From Hemibagrus wyckioides (lineage: Eukaryota; Chordata; Actinopteri; Siluriformes; Bagridae), in the NCBI RefSeq assembly GCF_019097595.1, contig NC_080723.1:14700511-14764510 (forward strand): a stretch of 64,000 nucleotides of DNA. The letters are read 5' to 3'. Made by a program: the position numbers and the translations under genes. Shown here piece by piece: positions 1 to 10,768 of this stretch. Position 1 is the first letter of the stretch. The number at the start of each line of letters is the position of its first letter. Under the pieces are notes generated by a model. The model was not told the DNA's origin and did not search any database. It saw only the letters and a list, made by a program, of their open reading frames with translations.

Positions 1-51
1 ATAAGTGAAGTTCTTCCATAGCAGCAGGCCCAGCTGAGTGGAGACAGACAT
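1..51 (-). CDS. abca1: abca1 first coding exon (partial, cut by window edge)
   Basis: ATP-binding cassette transporter A1 exports cholesterol and phospholipid across the plasma membrane to apolipoprotein A-I. On the minus strand an ATG at 51-49 opens a 17-residue stretch, MSVSTQLGLLLWKNFTY, that runs off the left edge. It matches the N-terminus shared by the ABCA1/4/7 group (QL-LLLWKN, start of the first membrane segment); mammalian ABCA1 begins in the same way as I recall it. Only 17 of roughly 2,260 residues are here, so the protein alone cannot split ABCA1 from ABCA7. The call rests also on the head-to-head neighbour slc44a1 (the mammalian arrangement) and on the LXR-type promoter at 3607-3652. 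Which teleost paralogue this is cannot be told. Confidence 0.83.
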   Translation of the reverse strand, partial: MSVSTQLGLLLWKNFTY

Positions 52-93
52 CTTCACTCAGGTCCTTCTCACGCTGCTCTCTGCAGCTCTCAA
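52..93 (-). other. abca1: abca1 exon 2, 5' UTR part
   Basis: A minus-strand acceptor (ttgcag) ends at 94 and leaves 42 bases of untranslated leader before the ATG at 51. The mammalian gene likewise carries its start codon in exon 2 behind a short leader. Confidence 0.75.
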
Positions 94-3000
94 CTGCAAT
101 GACACAAGACGATAACAGGATGCGTAAATAAGAGGCATCCAAGTACAACCAACAGAGCAGCTCAAAAGTCCAGGACAAAGTGCAGCAGCCTATCTGAAAT
201 CCTGCTGTTCAGGTCTTCAATGTCCTCCCCTCTGGTTCTGTCTTGTTGTATCCTGCCCAGAACCCAGTTTTAGATGCACCCATCCCAGAATTCCCAGACT
301 CCCTGTACTAAAGGAGCTTAGGTGTGTAGGTGGAGAATCATTCTCACAGCTTCATGTCCCTGCCCAGGCATGGCAGGTAGCTGCATGGCAAACGGCTGCA
401 TTTGATCAAAGTGCTTCCAAGGAAAAGTGGGCTGCTATTGTTTCATGCTAATGAAACTATTCATATGTGTTAAGAATGTGTGATTTTTGGCTCCAGCCAT
501 CTTTGTTCAAAGTCCAGAGAAATCTTCACTGATTCAATCAGAATTAAGTCACTCAGTACTGGCTAAGCTGTGACATCTATTTCACTTCAGTAATAAAACA
601 AGTATCAAAACTAACATAGAAAAACCTAGAAAAAATATAAATACACTCATTTAAATTAAAGGTAGATGTAGACTTCTCTCACATATTAGGGCTGGTATAA
701 TACGATTTTGACATGCCACAACAGGTTGTCCTTACCTAGCTCATGAGTACTACTTCTGGATCAATAACCACATTATTATTTATTTCATTACCAGTTGACT
801 GATTTCCTCTTCCTCCATGTTAACCTTTTTTTTAATGAGATTCGTGGAAATGTGAACCTTGGCAAATAAAAATAATGCTATACATATTCTTTATCATGAA
901 AAATGTCTTTAAATAATTTGATGATATATTTATCACACCACACACCATAATGTTCCTGTTGTTCTGCAAAGGTAATATATTGCCTAGTGACCTACACTGC
1001 TCTGTTTTTTTACTATATTATGATGTATTGTTGGATTTTATGACATTTATTGCATTTTTTTTTTCATCACATGAACTATCTTGCATTGTGCTCCAGTATT
1101 GTTATGTATTGTATGTGATTCTAATATATTACATCCTACTTCATATACATGCATATAAATGGCAAGTCAATAGAATCTACTTAAGCGGATAGGTTTTAAA
1201 AATGTATGAACTGCGATAGCAGACTCAAATACACAATATAATCTTTTATTACTGAAAAAACATATTAAGGTTTCCTTCTGTACATAACTATGGCTAATTG
1301 CTGTACCACACAATGCATACCAAATTTATAACCTTCAGCTGTTACACAAAGCCTTTCTAACTAGTTTACCGTGATAAGATTGTACGAGAGTTTACTATTC
1401 CTATTATTGACTTAGACTGTCTGAAAGATGTAGACCTAATATAATCACACAGAGACAGACAGTCATTTACTTACGCTCTTACATCTTAAAGAGGCCTTAA
1501 AGAGACACACTACTCTACAAACTGAGGTCTCACACTTTTTTCAGCCAAAAACTCCCTAATCTTGTGAATATAACTGGAATATTCACATTTTATGCACGTT
1601 AAGTAAATATATGTTGTCATATTTATTTATTCTAGCCATTTATTACTCAACTTTTCATATACAGAACACAAAACCAGAAAACAGTGATGTAGATTCAGTA
1701 TATTTTGTGTCATAGCAACAATACTTTCCCTAGTTGTATATAAAAAAATCTATTAATAGCCATCCCAACAATGGACTCTTCTCTCTGTTGAGGTCAGGGA
1801 AACGTTTCCGTTCCTTGAAGGCGAACACAGAGAGAATGAGGAGGAGCTTCTTCCCGCAGGCCATTCGGGCCCTCAACCAGTACACCTAGGATCTGGACTC
1901 TCTGGTCTTACCCCCACACAACATAACATAACATTCTACCTCAGCTGATTGTTGCACATGCTAATATTGCACTACTCTGTACACACAATAACACTCACTG
2001 TACATCTTCTCTGTACATCTTTGTGTGTGCACTGCACTGTCACTTTACTCCCTGTTAAACTGGACATTATATTTTGCCTCATATACACTTCTACAATATA
2101 TTTATATATTTATCTTACATATGCACACTGTACATACTATACTCTTTTGCAACACCATTTCAATGTTGACTTTAGCAGACCTTTTCACTACATGTCGTAC
2201 TGTGTATGATCTCGTATGTGACAAATAAAATTTGAATTTGAATATATTGTAGAACAACAGCATTATAACATAACATAGCTTTAAAATATTTATATACATC
2301 TGTACTCTTGATACTTTCTTTATAAAGAGCAGAAAGAATACAGCAGCAATAAACCTATACAGCACGTAGACTCCACTTAACCCATGTGGTCTGTCTGCTA
2401 CTTAGTAGTCCCTATTGGGTCATATTGACTTTGGGCAGCTGCGACAGTATTTATTGGAAACAATAAAGACACACCAAACTACTTCTCGTACCTGGGGATG
2501 TTCCCTCCACCAGGTGTGTATACTCAGGTATGAGTGCAAATAAGACACAGCTAACGTAGCATAGAGTGGGGTCATTGTTTGCTTTACTTTTTAAAAATAC
2601 AAAATAATAATAATTGTTTCACCAATTCACTATTAGAACCTGAACGTAACAAGCGTGCCATAAATATGAAGGGTTTGGGGGATTTTCCCAGCTGGACCAG
2701 AGAGTAGGTCCTTCTTCATGTTTGAAAGAGAAAATGGACCATGAATTCATAAAGAACATAAAGTTTCATTTTTAGTCTTGCTAGTGATCCAGTGTCAGCT
2801 ACATGGATATAGGAAACTTTTACATGCTACTTTCCTCATACTAGTGTGAACATGCCCAAGCCATATTTCCCACTTCTGTAATACGTCATCCTAATGTGAG
2901 TGAAATTAGCCTGTATACCCCTCTATACCCCTAAAACTGGGACAACATTTCTTAAAATTTGTTTGATAAGACAGTAGTAGTTACTTAAGTTAAGTTAAAC

Positions 3001-3445
3001 TTAACTTAAAATAAGTCCATTTTCTTCTCACACATTCCACTTTCATTTAAACCGGTACAGTTTAGTTCAACCAGTTTGTGGCTTCAATAGATTCCTTAGA
3101 GTATTAAGTAACAGCACTTCTGTATTGTTCTACCCTTCTGAATAAAAAACAGACTATTACTCTGTAATGAATGACAGTTGTTTGTCTGTTAAGCGACAAA
3201 CATGTTTGTTTCATTCATATTCCTCCAAAAAGAAAAGAAGCTTGTATGAAGACTTTCTTTCTCCATACAATAAAACAGTGCAAACAATGCCACGACTCGA
3301 TTTCACGTTTTGAAGCACAGTAAGTACATTCACGTAAAATCCTTTGAATAACAAAGTTATCCAGCCATTAATCAACAAAGAGATGAATAGATTATCAGTG
3401 TGAAGGATCGCGTGTATTAGTCGCAGGGGGAAAAAATCGCTTACC
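94..3445 (-). other. abca1: abca1 intron 1
   Basis: This stretch of about 3.35 kb lies between the donor at 3445-3444 (AAAG|gtaagc, minus strand) and the acceptor at 95-94. It is AT-rich, with no coding exon seen on either strand. It holds a LINE 3' end at about 1790-2242. The rest (100-1790 and 2250-3440) shows no element I recognise. Mammalian ABCA1 intron 1 is far longer. Confidence 0.7.
1790..2242 (+). mobile_element. 3' end of a non-LTR retrotransposon (CR1/L2/Rex1-like), decayed
   Basis: The plus strand at about 1795-1885 reads as the last part of a reverse-transcriptase protein: Arg/Lys-rich residues, then a SFFPQAIRALNQ-like motif and a stop near 1888. This motif is typical of the C-terminus of CR1/L2/Rex1-class LINE proteins in fish. 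A 350-base AT-rich 3' tail follows and ends in a poly(A)-signal-like aataaa (2223-2228) with a short direct repeat of the gaattt type. The rest of the element is missing, as expected for 5' truncation on insertion. Confidence 0.65.
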
Positions 3446-3580
3446 TTTTGCCCCAAACACACCTGATGATCTGGTCTCGGGCATTCGCTGGGTTTCTGTG
3501 TAAACTCGGTTTAAAGCCTTCTTTCTTTTCAGTCACTCCTGCTCGGTGTGTTGTTAAAGTGCGTGGATCACATTGGCAAA
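3446..3580 (-). other. abca1: abca1 exon 1, noncoding (5' UTR)
   Basis: A strong minus-strand donor, CAAAAG|gtaagc, sits at 3446/3445. About 30 bases inside a minus-strand TATA box (3607-3612) the start of transcription would fall near 3578-3583, giving a first exon of about 135 bases. The stretch is CpG-rich against an AT-rich background. Open frames on both strands here have no known relatives and are taken as chance. The exact start is inferred from TATA spacing. Confidence 0.68.
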
Positions 3581-3606
3581 GAGCATCTGTTCCGTTCACT
3601 AGCGGC

Positions 3607-3612
3607 TTTATA
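3607..3612 (-). promoter_or_regulatory. abca1: abca1 TATA box
   Basis: The minus strand reads GCGGTATAAAGCC across this site. The mammalian ABCA1 promoter has a TATA-like element at the matching place, downstream of the DR4 element and followed by a noncoding exon 1. Confidence 0.7.
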
Positions 3613-3636
3613 CCGCAGACAGGGCGCACAGCGCAG

Positions 3637-3652
3637 AGGTTACCTCCGGTCA
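3637..3652 (+). promoter_or_regulatory. abca1: DR4 nuclear-receptor element (LXR/RXR type) of abca1
   Basis: The plus strand reads AGGTTA-cctc-CGGTCA, a direct repeat of two nuclear-receptor half-sites with a 4-base spacer. The established LXR/RXR site of human ABCA1 is AGGTTA-ctat-CGGTCA, so both half-sites are the same and only the spacer differs. It lies 25 bases upstream of the TATA box (minus-strand sense), and the bases between (gcgctgtgc) also resemble the mammalian promoter. Oxysterol control of abca1 is the likely role. Confidence 0.85.
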
Positions 3653-3933
3653 AGAAGAATGGGAACGTGTGCGCGCGCGTGCTCGCGCATGTGTTTATAT
3701 CGTAGTGGGATACAAATGTCCTCGAATGTGTAAGACAGAAGAGTTTTAACCTGTGGGGTATCTCCAAAAATATATTTACTTTTTTTTAAATATATTTTTT
3801 GGAGTTTTATTTAAAAAAAAAAAGCAATAAATAATTCTTGTTGGTTACTGAGGTTAAGGTTAGGGTGTAGATATGAATGTACCATTAATTAATAATTAGG
3901 TCAATGGACGGACATCACAGGGATAAAAAGACG

Positions 3934-3937
3934 TTTG

Positions 3938-3979
<42 letters not shown>
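3934..3979 (+). repeat. (TG)n microsatellite
   Basis: A dinucleotide TG run with one tttg interruption, about 250 bases upstream of the abca1 DR4 site. Confidence 0.95.
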
Positions 3980-3981
<2 letters not shown>

Positions 3982-4382
3982 GTGGGGAGGGGCGGGGTTT
4001 GTGTGTTGTGTGGGTGGTTCATCTTTAGTGTGCAAACAACCGGCAAAAAAGCCGAAATTAGCCAATACACTACCAGTAAACACCTGGCGACTCGTAATTT
4101 TGTTATTCCAGAAGATAATTATTTACATTTGTATTTTGACATGATTTATGGTATGCCATTTTGAATGTAGCCTCCTTCTACACTGTTATTATATCCTGTT
4201 GAAAATGTACGTGACTAGAAACTTCTGAATTCTACACAATAAAATTTCTACTGTTGATTTAACATTTAACTCTATAATGTTCAAGCAGAAAAACAAACAA
4301 CTGAGGTCTTGATCCATCAGTTTACAGAAGTTCATGCTGTTTGACTTGTTTTGGAATGGGGAAAAATTCAAAATTATGTCAT

Positions 4383-4640
4383 TTAAACTTCAATTTAATT
4401 CAATTTTATTTGTATAGCGCTTTAACAATGGCCATTGTCTGAAGAAGCAGCTGAACAGAACATAAGAAATATAGAGCAAAATTTTTAGAATTTATTCCTA
4501 ATTAACAAGCCTGAAGTGAGTGTGGCAAGGAAAAACTCCCTAAGATGGTAAGAGGAAGAAACCTTGAGAGGAACCTGACTCAAAAAGGAACTCATCATCA
4601 TTTTGATGACACCAGTATGATTATAAATTATTATAAACAC
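4383..4640 (+). repeat. dispersed fish repeat, copy 1
   Basis: It begins tcaattttatttgtatagcg and carries the phrases ggcaaggaaaaactccct and gaagaaaccttgagaggaac. A second copy in the opposite sense lies at about 33310-33545, so the unit is dispersed. It resembles a common otophysan repeat; its class (SINE-like or DNA element) is not settled from sequence. Confidence 0.7.
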
Positions 4641-5444
4641 AGTGTGAATTACCCTAAACACTGAAGGGTAATTCAAACACTGTGATTATAAATAATGTCC
4701 TTTCTACAGTCATATCCAGTCAATTCGAGTTGTGTAACAAGGAGATCCTGAGCAACTCACTAATTAGCTCAACATCTGAGTTCATTATAGATTTAACACC
4801 AACCCCTATATGCCAAAGCCTTCAAATGCTCCATGATGGAGATACAGCATATGTAGGATGTTTTTTTGTGTATTGACTCGGAGGTTGTTTTGCTCAATCT
4901 TCATGAAGCAGAATCCAACACAGGATCCTCGTAGGATTGGCCTCTTCTCAGTGAAGGTCGAAAACTTCAGGAAACAGAAGACAGCTGGAGCTGGCACGAT
5001 CTCTGGATACCTTTGGATGGGTTGAAAAAGAGAAGCAAGTGGAGAGGAATTAGCAGAGCTGCTGTTCATAATACTAGCAAGCACTAGATGATGATGTGCA
5101 TTTGATCAGATGTACTGGAGCACAAGGTTATGAGATATACATTATTATGTGTATGCCTGGCTAAAGAGATATATGTTTAACCTCAGTATGTTATATTATA
5201 TATCTATATCTATAATATCTACAAAGCGTAAAGAATTGCACACCTCCATGTCTGATGTTAGCAACAATCCAGCCAGCTTACTGTGATGAGTAATGTATAT
5301 TTATCACCTTTGAACAGTGAACTGTATAGTCAATGTTACAGCTGAACTTTGGGTTTAGGAGACACTCCCAAATTGAGGGGGTGTTTTATAGAAACAGCAT
5401 AAGACAAATCTGTCAGCACAGGTGATTTTGCTGCGTCACATATC

Positions 5445-5580
5445 CAGGGGCCCTGGTTTAATCCTGAGCTATGTGATGGACTGGTGTCAAATCCAGGCTG
5501 TGTTCCAGTATCATGTGATAGAACTCAGATTCTCCATCACCCTGACCAGGATAAAGCACTTACTGAAAATTAATAAATGA
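5445..5580 (+). repeat. SINE-like fragment
   Basis: Contains gatggactggtgtc, caccctgaccaggataaagc and a final aataaatgaat-type tail. These are the 3'-end phrases of the SINE also seen at 12640-12915 and 20440-20560. Confidence 0.5.
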
Positions 5581-6254
5581 ATAACATCAGTATTCATACA
5601 ATGACAATAAAGAAAATCCTATTCTATTATCTTTTGTTTTGTGCTTTTCTACCCTTAAGGGACTTTTATGCTTCATGCTCCTCAATTTTCGGTGATCTAT
5701 TTAAAAAATATTTAACCAAAAGTGGAAAGCCACTTTCATAATTTGACCATCAGCATAGCTGATTCATGTTTTACACTGCATCATGCTGATGGGAAATGCC
5801 TTTGTGAAACCACAGTACTGAGCTTAATCACGGGCTATTGATAGCATCAGAGCAACCAAAGGTCATCTAAAACGACTCAACCATGGTGGAACATGTTGTC
5901 TCTCGAACACTTAAAATTTTTCACATGCTTGTCTGGGAATATTGGCCACATTGTTTTCATTTGGAGTACGATATTGGTTAATCGACCACGCCAGTAACAA
6001 TTAACATGACCAAAGTATAAAAAAAAAACCCATGGCCGGTGTAGTCATTGCACAAACGCTTTTAATTTCTTTTGGGTCAAAATGAGGTCATACAAAAACC
6101 TGCAATTTTAACAGGGGTGTGTGGACATTTTTTATATCAGTTTTACGGAAATCTGCCATCATGTCCGTATTTATCAGAGGTGGACTGAGATCCAGTTAGT
6201 AAGTAAGGGGATTTTATGCATTTTTTAGCACCGTTTTACAGACTGACCACAGAT

Positions 6255-6440
6255 AACCCCACGTGCTCGCAATCTGGAGGAAAGGTCATGTGACGTCACG
6301 TCCCCGCGTGTTTGGTCCAGATGCTGCAGTACAGCTTGTTCGCGGAAGTGATGAGTCGGTGTCCGACATTACTGTTGACAAGATCACAAAATGAGGAAAT
6401 AACGGAAGGAGCGAAAGATCTGCCAAGCACAGGCACAAGA
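6255..6440. promoter_or_regulatory. CpG-rich block with CACGTG, GTCATGTGAC and TGACGTCA motifs
   Basis: Within an AT-rich stretch, about 180 bases hold many CpGs, a CACGTG E-box (6260-6265), a near-CLEAR/E-box GTCATGTGAC (6285-6294) and a full cAMP-response element TGACGTCA (6291-6298) that overlaps it. No exon is seen. It lies between the divergent abca1 and slc44a1 promoters and may be an enhancer or another start site; this is inference from motifs. Confidence 0.4.
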
Positions 6441-7093
6441 CCGTGTTGTTATTTCCAGTAAAAAAGCATATAAGTGTAATCGTAAAATGAGCCTGATAGC
6501 TAGACCAGTATGAACACAAAGGTTCATTGTCCATAATCGAAAAACTGGAATTTGGCTAATTTAAGGAGTTTAGTCCAAATATCAGCAATAAAAGTGTTCG
6601 AAGGTTTAGGGGGGGGGGACCCTATGGTTAAATATAGTCAAAATATTATTGTAAATGTGAATAATAGAATAATAATGATGTGGGGGTATTGTCACTGCTG
6701 CAAAAATATTGAAAATTACTGCAATATTGAGCTTTAATCTTAAAGCACCTTCATAAAGAGAGACAAGGGACATGTCATTTTAGATTTAACTCTTTTATGA
6801 GTGTACTGGTCCACACCTATACCTTTATAAGGAATAGGGAGTAGGTCACCATTTCAGACACAGTCTACAACTCAGTTTCATTTTCATTTGTGTTGTAAGG
6901 GCAGATAAAAGGTTGACTGGTTTGTGTGCTGGACCAGCCTTGTCAGTGCATATGTAGCTCCAAAAAAAAAAAAAAATCTGTTTAGACACATACTGCTGCT
7001 TTCTCTACTGTTGCTAATTTCATCACATGCTGACCAATACTCTTTCTAATATCAGCACCACTGTAACCTTTACAATGTTTCATTGTTATACAT

Positions 7094-7095
<2 letters not shown>

Positions 7096-7142
<47 letters not shown>
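7096..7142. repeat. (AT)n microsatellite
   Basis: A clean AT dinucleotide run of about 46 bases. Confidence 0.95.
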
Positions 7143-7146
<4 letters not shown>

Positions 7147-7479
7147 CAAATGTTTAATAGAGAGCCAACTAAATGCCTTGCAACAATGGATCTGAGTATT
7201 TCTTTTCAAATAAAGGCATGTAATGTGTGTACGCCTTTTGAAAGGTGTGGAGTGCACTGGTGATATCATGTTTCCCGAGTGCATTATTCTGTATGGCTGA
7301 CTGAGCTAGGCTTGTCCTGTGGGACAGTGTCCTGAGCCTGCAGAATCCGGCAGGCTGTTACAGAAAGGCTCAGATTGAAGAAAGGAGAAACCTGTCTGTA
7401 TAGGAAGCAGGTTTTCAGAGCAAACCACACAAAAAAACATTGAGACACACAATTAAACATACTCCTATGTCCAACATTT

Positions 7480-7905
7480 GTGCTATATGGTCGAAAGGAT
7501 GTGATTACTTGACCATCATGAGTGTGATGGTCGAGTAATCACAATATTTTTGTTGTGTTGTTTGCTCTGGGCCAAACTGTTACCACAGAGCTGGAAGCAT
7601 ACAACTGTATATAATGACTTTTTTTGCATAAGGATTCCGATTAACTGGAGCTAAGGGGCCCAAAACTGTTCCAGCATTATAATACCCCTGTACACAAAGA
7701 AATGTCACCTGACATCATTGGCTGCACTCACTAAGGCAATTGTGGCTGAATGAGCAAATTCAAGCACCAAAATGAGCAAAGTCAAGCTCAAAATGTAAGT
7801 GGAAATCTTTCCGTGATGAGTGGAGGTTTCTATAGTAGCAAAGGGAGACCAACTTCATAATAATCTCCATAGGAATGGGATGTACAAATAGAACATACAT
7901 ATATT
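7480..7905 (+). mobile_element. Tc1-like element relic, family with 'tatatggccaa' ends
   Basis: Contains tgctatatggtcgaaagg at its left end, ccaaactgttaccacagagctggaagc, aactggagctaaggggccca and tggctgaatgagcaaa. These phrases match the same family as the copy at 59085-59480. Most of the transposase centre is deleted and the frame is lost, so it is an old internally deleted copy. Confidence 0.6.
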
Positions 7906-7934
7906 TCTGAGGGAAAATAGGAAAAGAGCATCTG

Positions 7935-8245
7935 CAAAACTGCAGCTCTTGTGGGGTGTTCCCAGTCTACAGTGGTCAGTATCTATCAAAAGTGGTCCAA
8001 GGGAAGAACAGTGGTGAACTGGCAACGGGGTCATTGATGTACATGGGGAGTGAAGGCTGGACCATGTGTTCTGATCCAACAGATGCGCTACTGTTGCTCA
8101 AATTGCTGAAGTAGTTAATGCTTGGTCTGATAGAATGGTTTTAGAATTAACAGTGCATGATGGGTCAGGGCTGTTTTGGCAGCAAAAGGGGGACCAACGC
8201 AATATTAGGCAGGTAGTTATAATGTTACGCCTGGTTGGTGTAATA
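7935..8245 (+). mobile_element. Tc1-like element relic, second family
   Basis: Contains ggggtgttcccagtctacag, gtggtccaagggaagaac, ggtcattgatg, and at the right end ggcagcaaaagggggaccaa then aatattaggcaggtagttat and aatgttacgcctggttggtg. These are start and end phrases of a widespread fish Tc1-like family, also present at 41105-42165. About 1 kb of the centre is missing. It abuts the relic at 7480-7905. Confidence 0.65.
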
Positions 8246-8249
8246 ACAA

Positions 8250-9090
8250 GCCACAGATAAACAAAGTACTGTTGACTTTGGAAAAAAAATCATGTGATTC
8301 TGGTGACTCAACTGACTGAGGGTAAAAGTTCACATCATGGGATCCAACAGAGGAAATACAAAGAAGGAGGTAAACAGCTGGTCAACCATCCAAGTGTCCC
8401 TAAACTACTATTCTGTGTGGTCTCAGAAACACTAGATCTTACATGAACCCATTTCTAATATATCTGAACTTACTTCTTAAATTTGTAGGTGTCCGTTCAT
8501 GCAAGGATAGAAACATCCTCTTCACCTCCAGCTTAAATCTTAAAAATTACATAAGAACATATAATACTGTTCTCAGATCAACACAAAAGGAAACCTTAGA
8601 ATTAGAATTAGACCTTTTGATCTAGCAGTTGCTGAAGATAATTGCATGTTTACACAAAAGCATGTGGAGACTTCAGATAACCAGATCTGTTGGCATTAGA
8701 AGGGCGAGACAGATATTTTAAGTACAGGAAAACAAAAGGAGTTCCTTCCAGTGCATATCTTTTAGCCCAATTCATTTTATTACAAGTTTTATTTACAATT
8801 ATTTTCACCTACTCAGAAAACAGATATTTTGATATATTCCCTCTATAATATTTTATAATTGTTAGGTTGCTTAACGGTGACATCAGATTGATGAAATCAT
8901 ACCTTTACAGGGCCGAGATTTAGTGTTTCATCTTCTACCCCAGACAGCCCTCTAGTGGACGGAGAACAAAAAAGCGACCTTGATGCCCAACGTGTTTACT
9001 ACAGCTGTTTACAGTATAGTAACTGGGTGGGATCGATCCATCCACCTGTATCTCCCTCCCTCCTTGTTTCTCTCTCTCCCTTTCTTTTGG
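8250..9090. other. intergenic stretch without recognised features
   Basis: AT-rich DNA with no exon, repeat family or promoter motif that I can support. Confidence 0.5.
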
Positions 9091-9114
9091 CACACACACA
9101 CACACACACACACA
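9091..9114 (+). repeat. (CA)n microsatellite
   Basis: A short clean CA run. Confidence 0.9.
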
Positions 9115-9119
9115 CTAAT

Positions 9120-9300
9120 GCCCACCCTCTCCCTGGTACAACAGCGAACAATAGAACAATGGCTCCCTTCTCCATCGCGCCTTGGCAGCTCGGTGCCATT
9201 GCCGGAGTCAGCTCGTAATGCTGCTTCACACGGGGGAAGATGAGCGAGCAGAGACGATCAGCATCAAGCGCCTATAAGCAAAAGTCCCTCTGGAGAAAGG
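9120..9300. promoter_or_regulatory. GC-rich block upstream of slc44a1, possible regulatory element
   Basis: About 180 bases of raised GC with several CpGs (tccatcgcgccttggcagct and following). No exon with a fitting donor to slc44a1 can be proven. A further site at 9774-9794 carries acttccggagtgggcgtggc, an ETS-like plus KLF/SP-like pair. Either could mark an alternative upstream start of slc44a1; motif evidence only. Confidence 0.3.
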
Positions 9301-10059
9301 TGGATTTCCTATTTCGATGACTGACAAACATACAGATAAGTCACAATAATGTTTGGACCATTTGTGGAGGTTGAAATTAAACAGCAGGACAGTGTATCGC
9401 GCTACATAGCCTGGACTTAAATAGCGTTGACTGAAGTGAAGATCTGAATAGTTTACTTATGTTAGTTACTTAACAAGGTTTTGCTTGAATATGATAAATG
9501 AACATGTCCATTTTTAGACAAGATGCCAGACGCGTGCGTGAAGACAAAGTGCAGTGTGGAGTGTATGGATATGTGAGCTATTTGTTAGCTCTATTCACAA
9601 TAAACTAGCCATCAACAATCTGTGACTGAACTAGCGAAAGCAACAGATTGACAGCTGAATTGCGATATTTGGTTTATTTGAGTTTTTTCACGGGTTTAAA
9701 CGTAACCAATCGTTTCATCTTCTATTCGACGACGCCACAGAATTGTGGTGCGTGTCGTTTGCCTTTTAAAATAAACTTCCGGAGTGGGCGTGGCTACAAT
9801 AAAAATTAGAATATTAATGCCGCTGACCGTGGTGCTGATGGATGTTACGTCAAGTGGTACACGCGCTGGTCGACACTAGTCTTCTGCTGTTTGGTTTTCT
9901 TGATTTTATGTCCAGCTGAGCAACACTAAATTTATCATTTTGAATTTTACATTATGAAGTAAATTCATAAGTTGTGAGCATCTAAATGTAGCAGCTCTAT
10001 GTACATATTTTGGAGGGTTTCTTTAAAATGATTTGATCTATGTTGGTTTTATGATGATG

Positions 10060-10103
10060 ATGATGATTATTATTATTATTATTATTATTATTATGAAAAA
10101 CAT

Positions 10104-10139
<36 letters not shown>

Positions 10140-10140
10140 T
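10060..10140 (+). repeat. (ATT)n then (ATTT)n simple repeats
   Basis: ATT trinucleotides at about 10063-10093, then ATTT tetranucleotides at about 10100-10139. Confidence 0.9.
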
Positions 10141-10274
10141 AACCCAGGTTAAAAAGCTTTCATTTATTTTTTTTGGTTATAATTAATATGGTTGTCTATT
10201 TTTTATACGTATACAAATAGAATGCTACAATTTGAAATAGAAAATGACCTAATATTAAATATTAAATATGGTTT

Positions 10275-10276
<2 letters not shown>

Positions 10277-10334
<58 letters not shown>

Positions 10335-10345
10335 AAGAAGAAGAA
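10277..10345 (+). repeat. (AAT)n-(AAG)n compound triplet repeat
   Basis: About nine AAT units pass straight into about 13 AAG (GAA) units at about 10305-10345. The run ends some 35 bases before the CpG-rich slc44a1 promoter block and 400 bases upstream of its start codon. Confidence 0.95.
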
Positions 10346-10379
10346 ATATGGGGGGGAAGGCTCAGGCTTACGCATCGCA

Positions 10380-10744
10380 GAGGTTTTAAAATTGGCGGTC
10401 TCCTCGTGCGTCCCAGCATCCCTTGCGTCCGCATCTTCGGCCAGCTCGCGGCGTGAGTGGACGATGCGTTTCTGTTCCGGCTACACCTGCTCAGTCCAGC
10501 CGGAAGTGCAGCGCTATTAATCCTGAAGTATTAATCCTTCTTTACCTGGAGGCAGAAGAGGCGATATTAGTTTGCTGCGTTCGCGGGGAAACGCGTTTGC
10601 GCGCCCCATCTGATGGATGCGTCGTGTTAGTGCGCGGCACGCGGTTAATGCGGGGTCAAACACACTTCGTCGGCTCCCTGCAAGTTGGGCTTATTGTTGT
10701 TTTCTTGCGCTGAAGCGTTGAGGTCTGTGCGACTCAAACCTGCA
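10380..10744 (+). promoter_or_regulatory. slc44a1: slc44a1 CpG-rich promoter and 5' UTR
   Basis: An abrupt change from AT-rich repeats to a CpG-rich stretch that continues to about 10980, with no TATA box: a typical CpG-island promoter. The transcription start cannot be fixed. If transcription begins upstream of 10464, a short upstream frame (ATG 10464, stop 10518-10520, 18 residues) would precede the main start. Confidence 0.6.
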
Positions 10745-10768
10745 ATGGGATGCTGCGGTAGCGCAGAG
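10745..10768 (+). CDS. slc44a1: slc44a1 coding exon 1
   Basis: Encodes MGCCGSAE, donor GAG|gtaagg, phase 0. The MGCC start is the CTL1 N-terminus; no other ATG fits. Confidence 0.93.

Larger units (their letters stand above)
3653..6250. other. intergenic stretch upstream of abca1
   Basis: No gene is seen. It contains a (TG)n run at 3934-3979, a dispersed fish repeat at about 4383-4640, and a short SINE-like fragment at about 5445-5580. The first 60 bases (3653-3712) are still CpG-rich (gcgcgcgcgtgctcgcgc) and are probably part of the abca1 promoter. The remainder is AT-rich with nothing recognised. Confidence 0.6.

Noticed and set aside
3441..3767. Overlapping open frames on both strands at the abca1 first exon
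   Set aside because: CpG-rich leader DNA with TATA box, DR4 site and donor explains the stretch; no protein likeness.
10423..10713. 96-codon open frame upstream of the slc44a1 start
   Set aside because: It does not open with ATG and lies in the CpG-rich leader; no likeness to known proteins.
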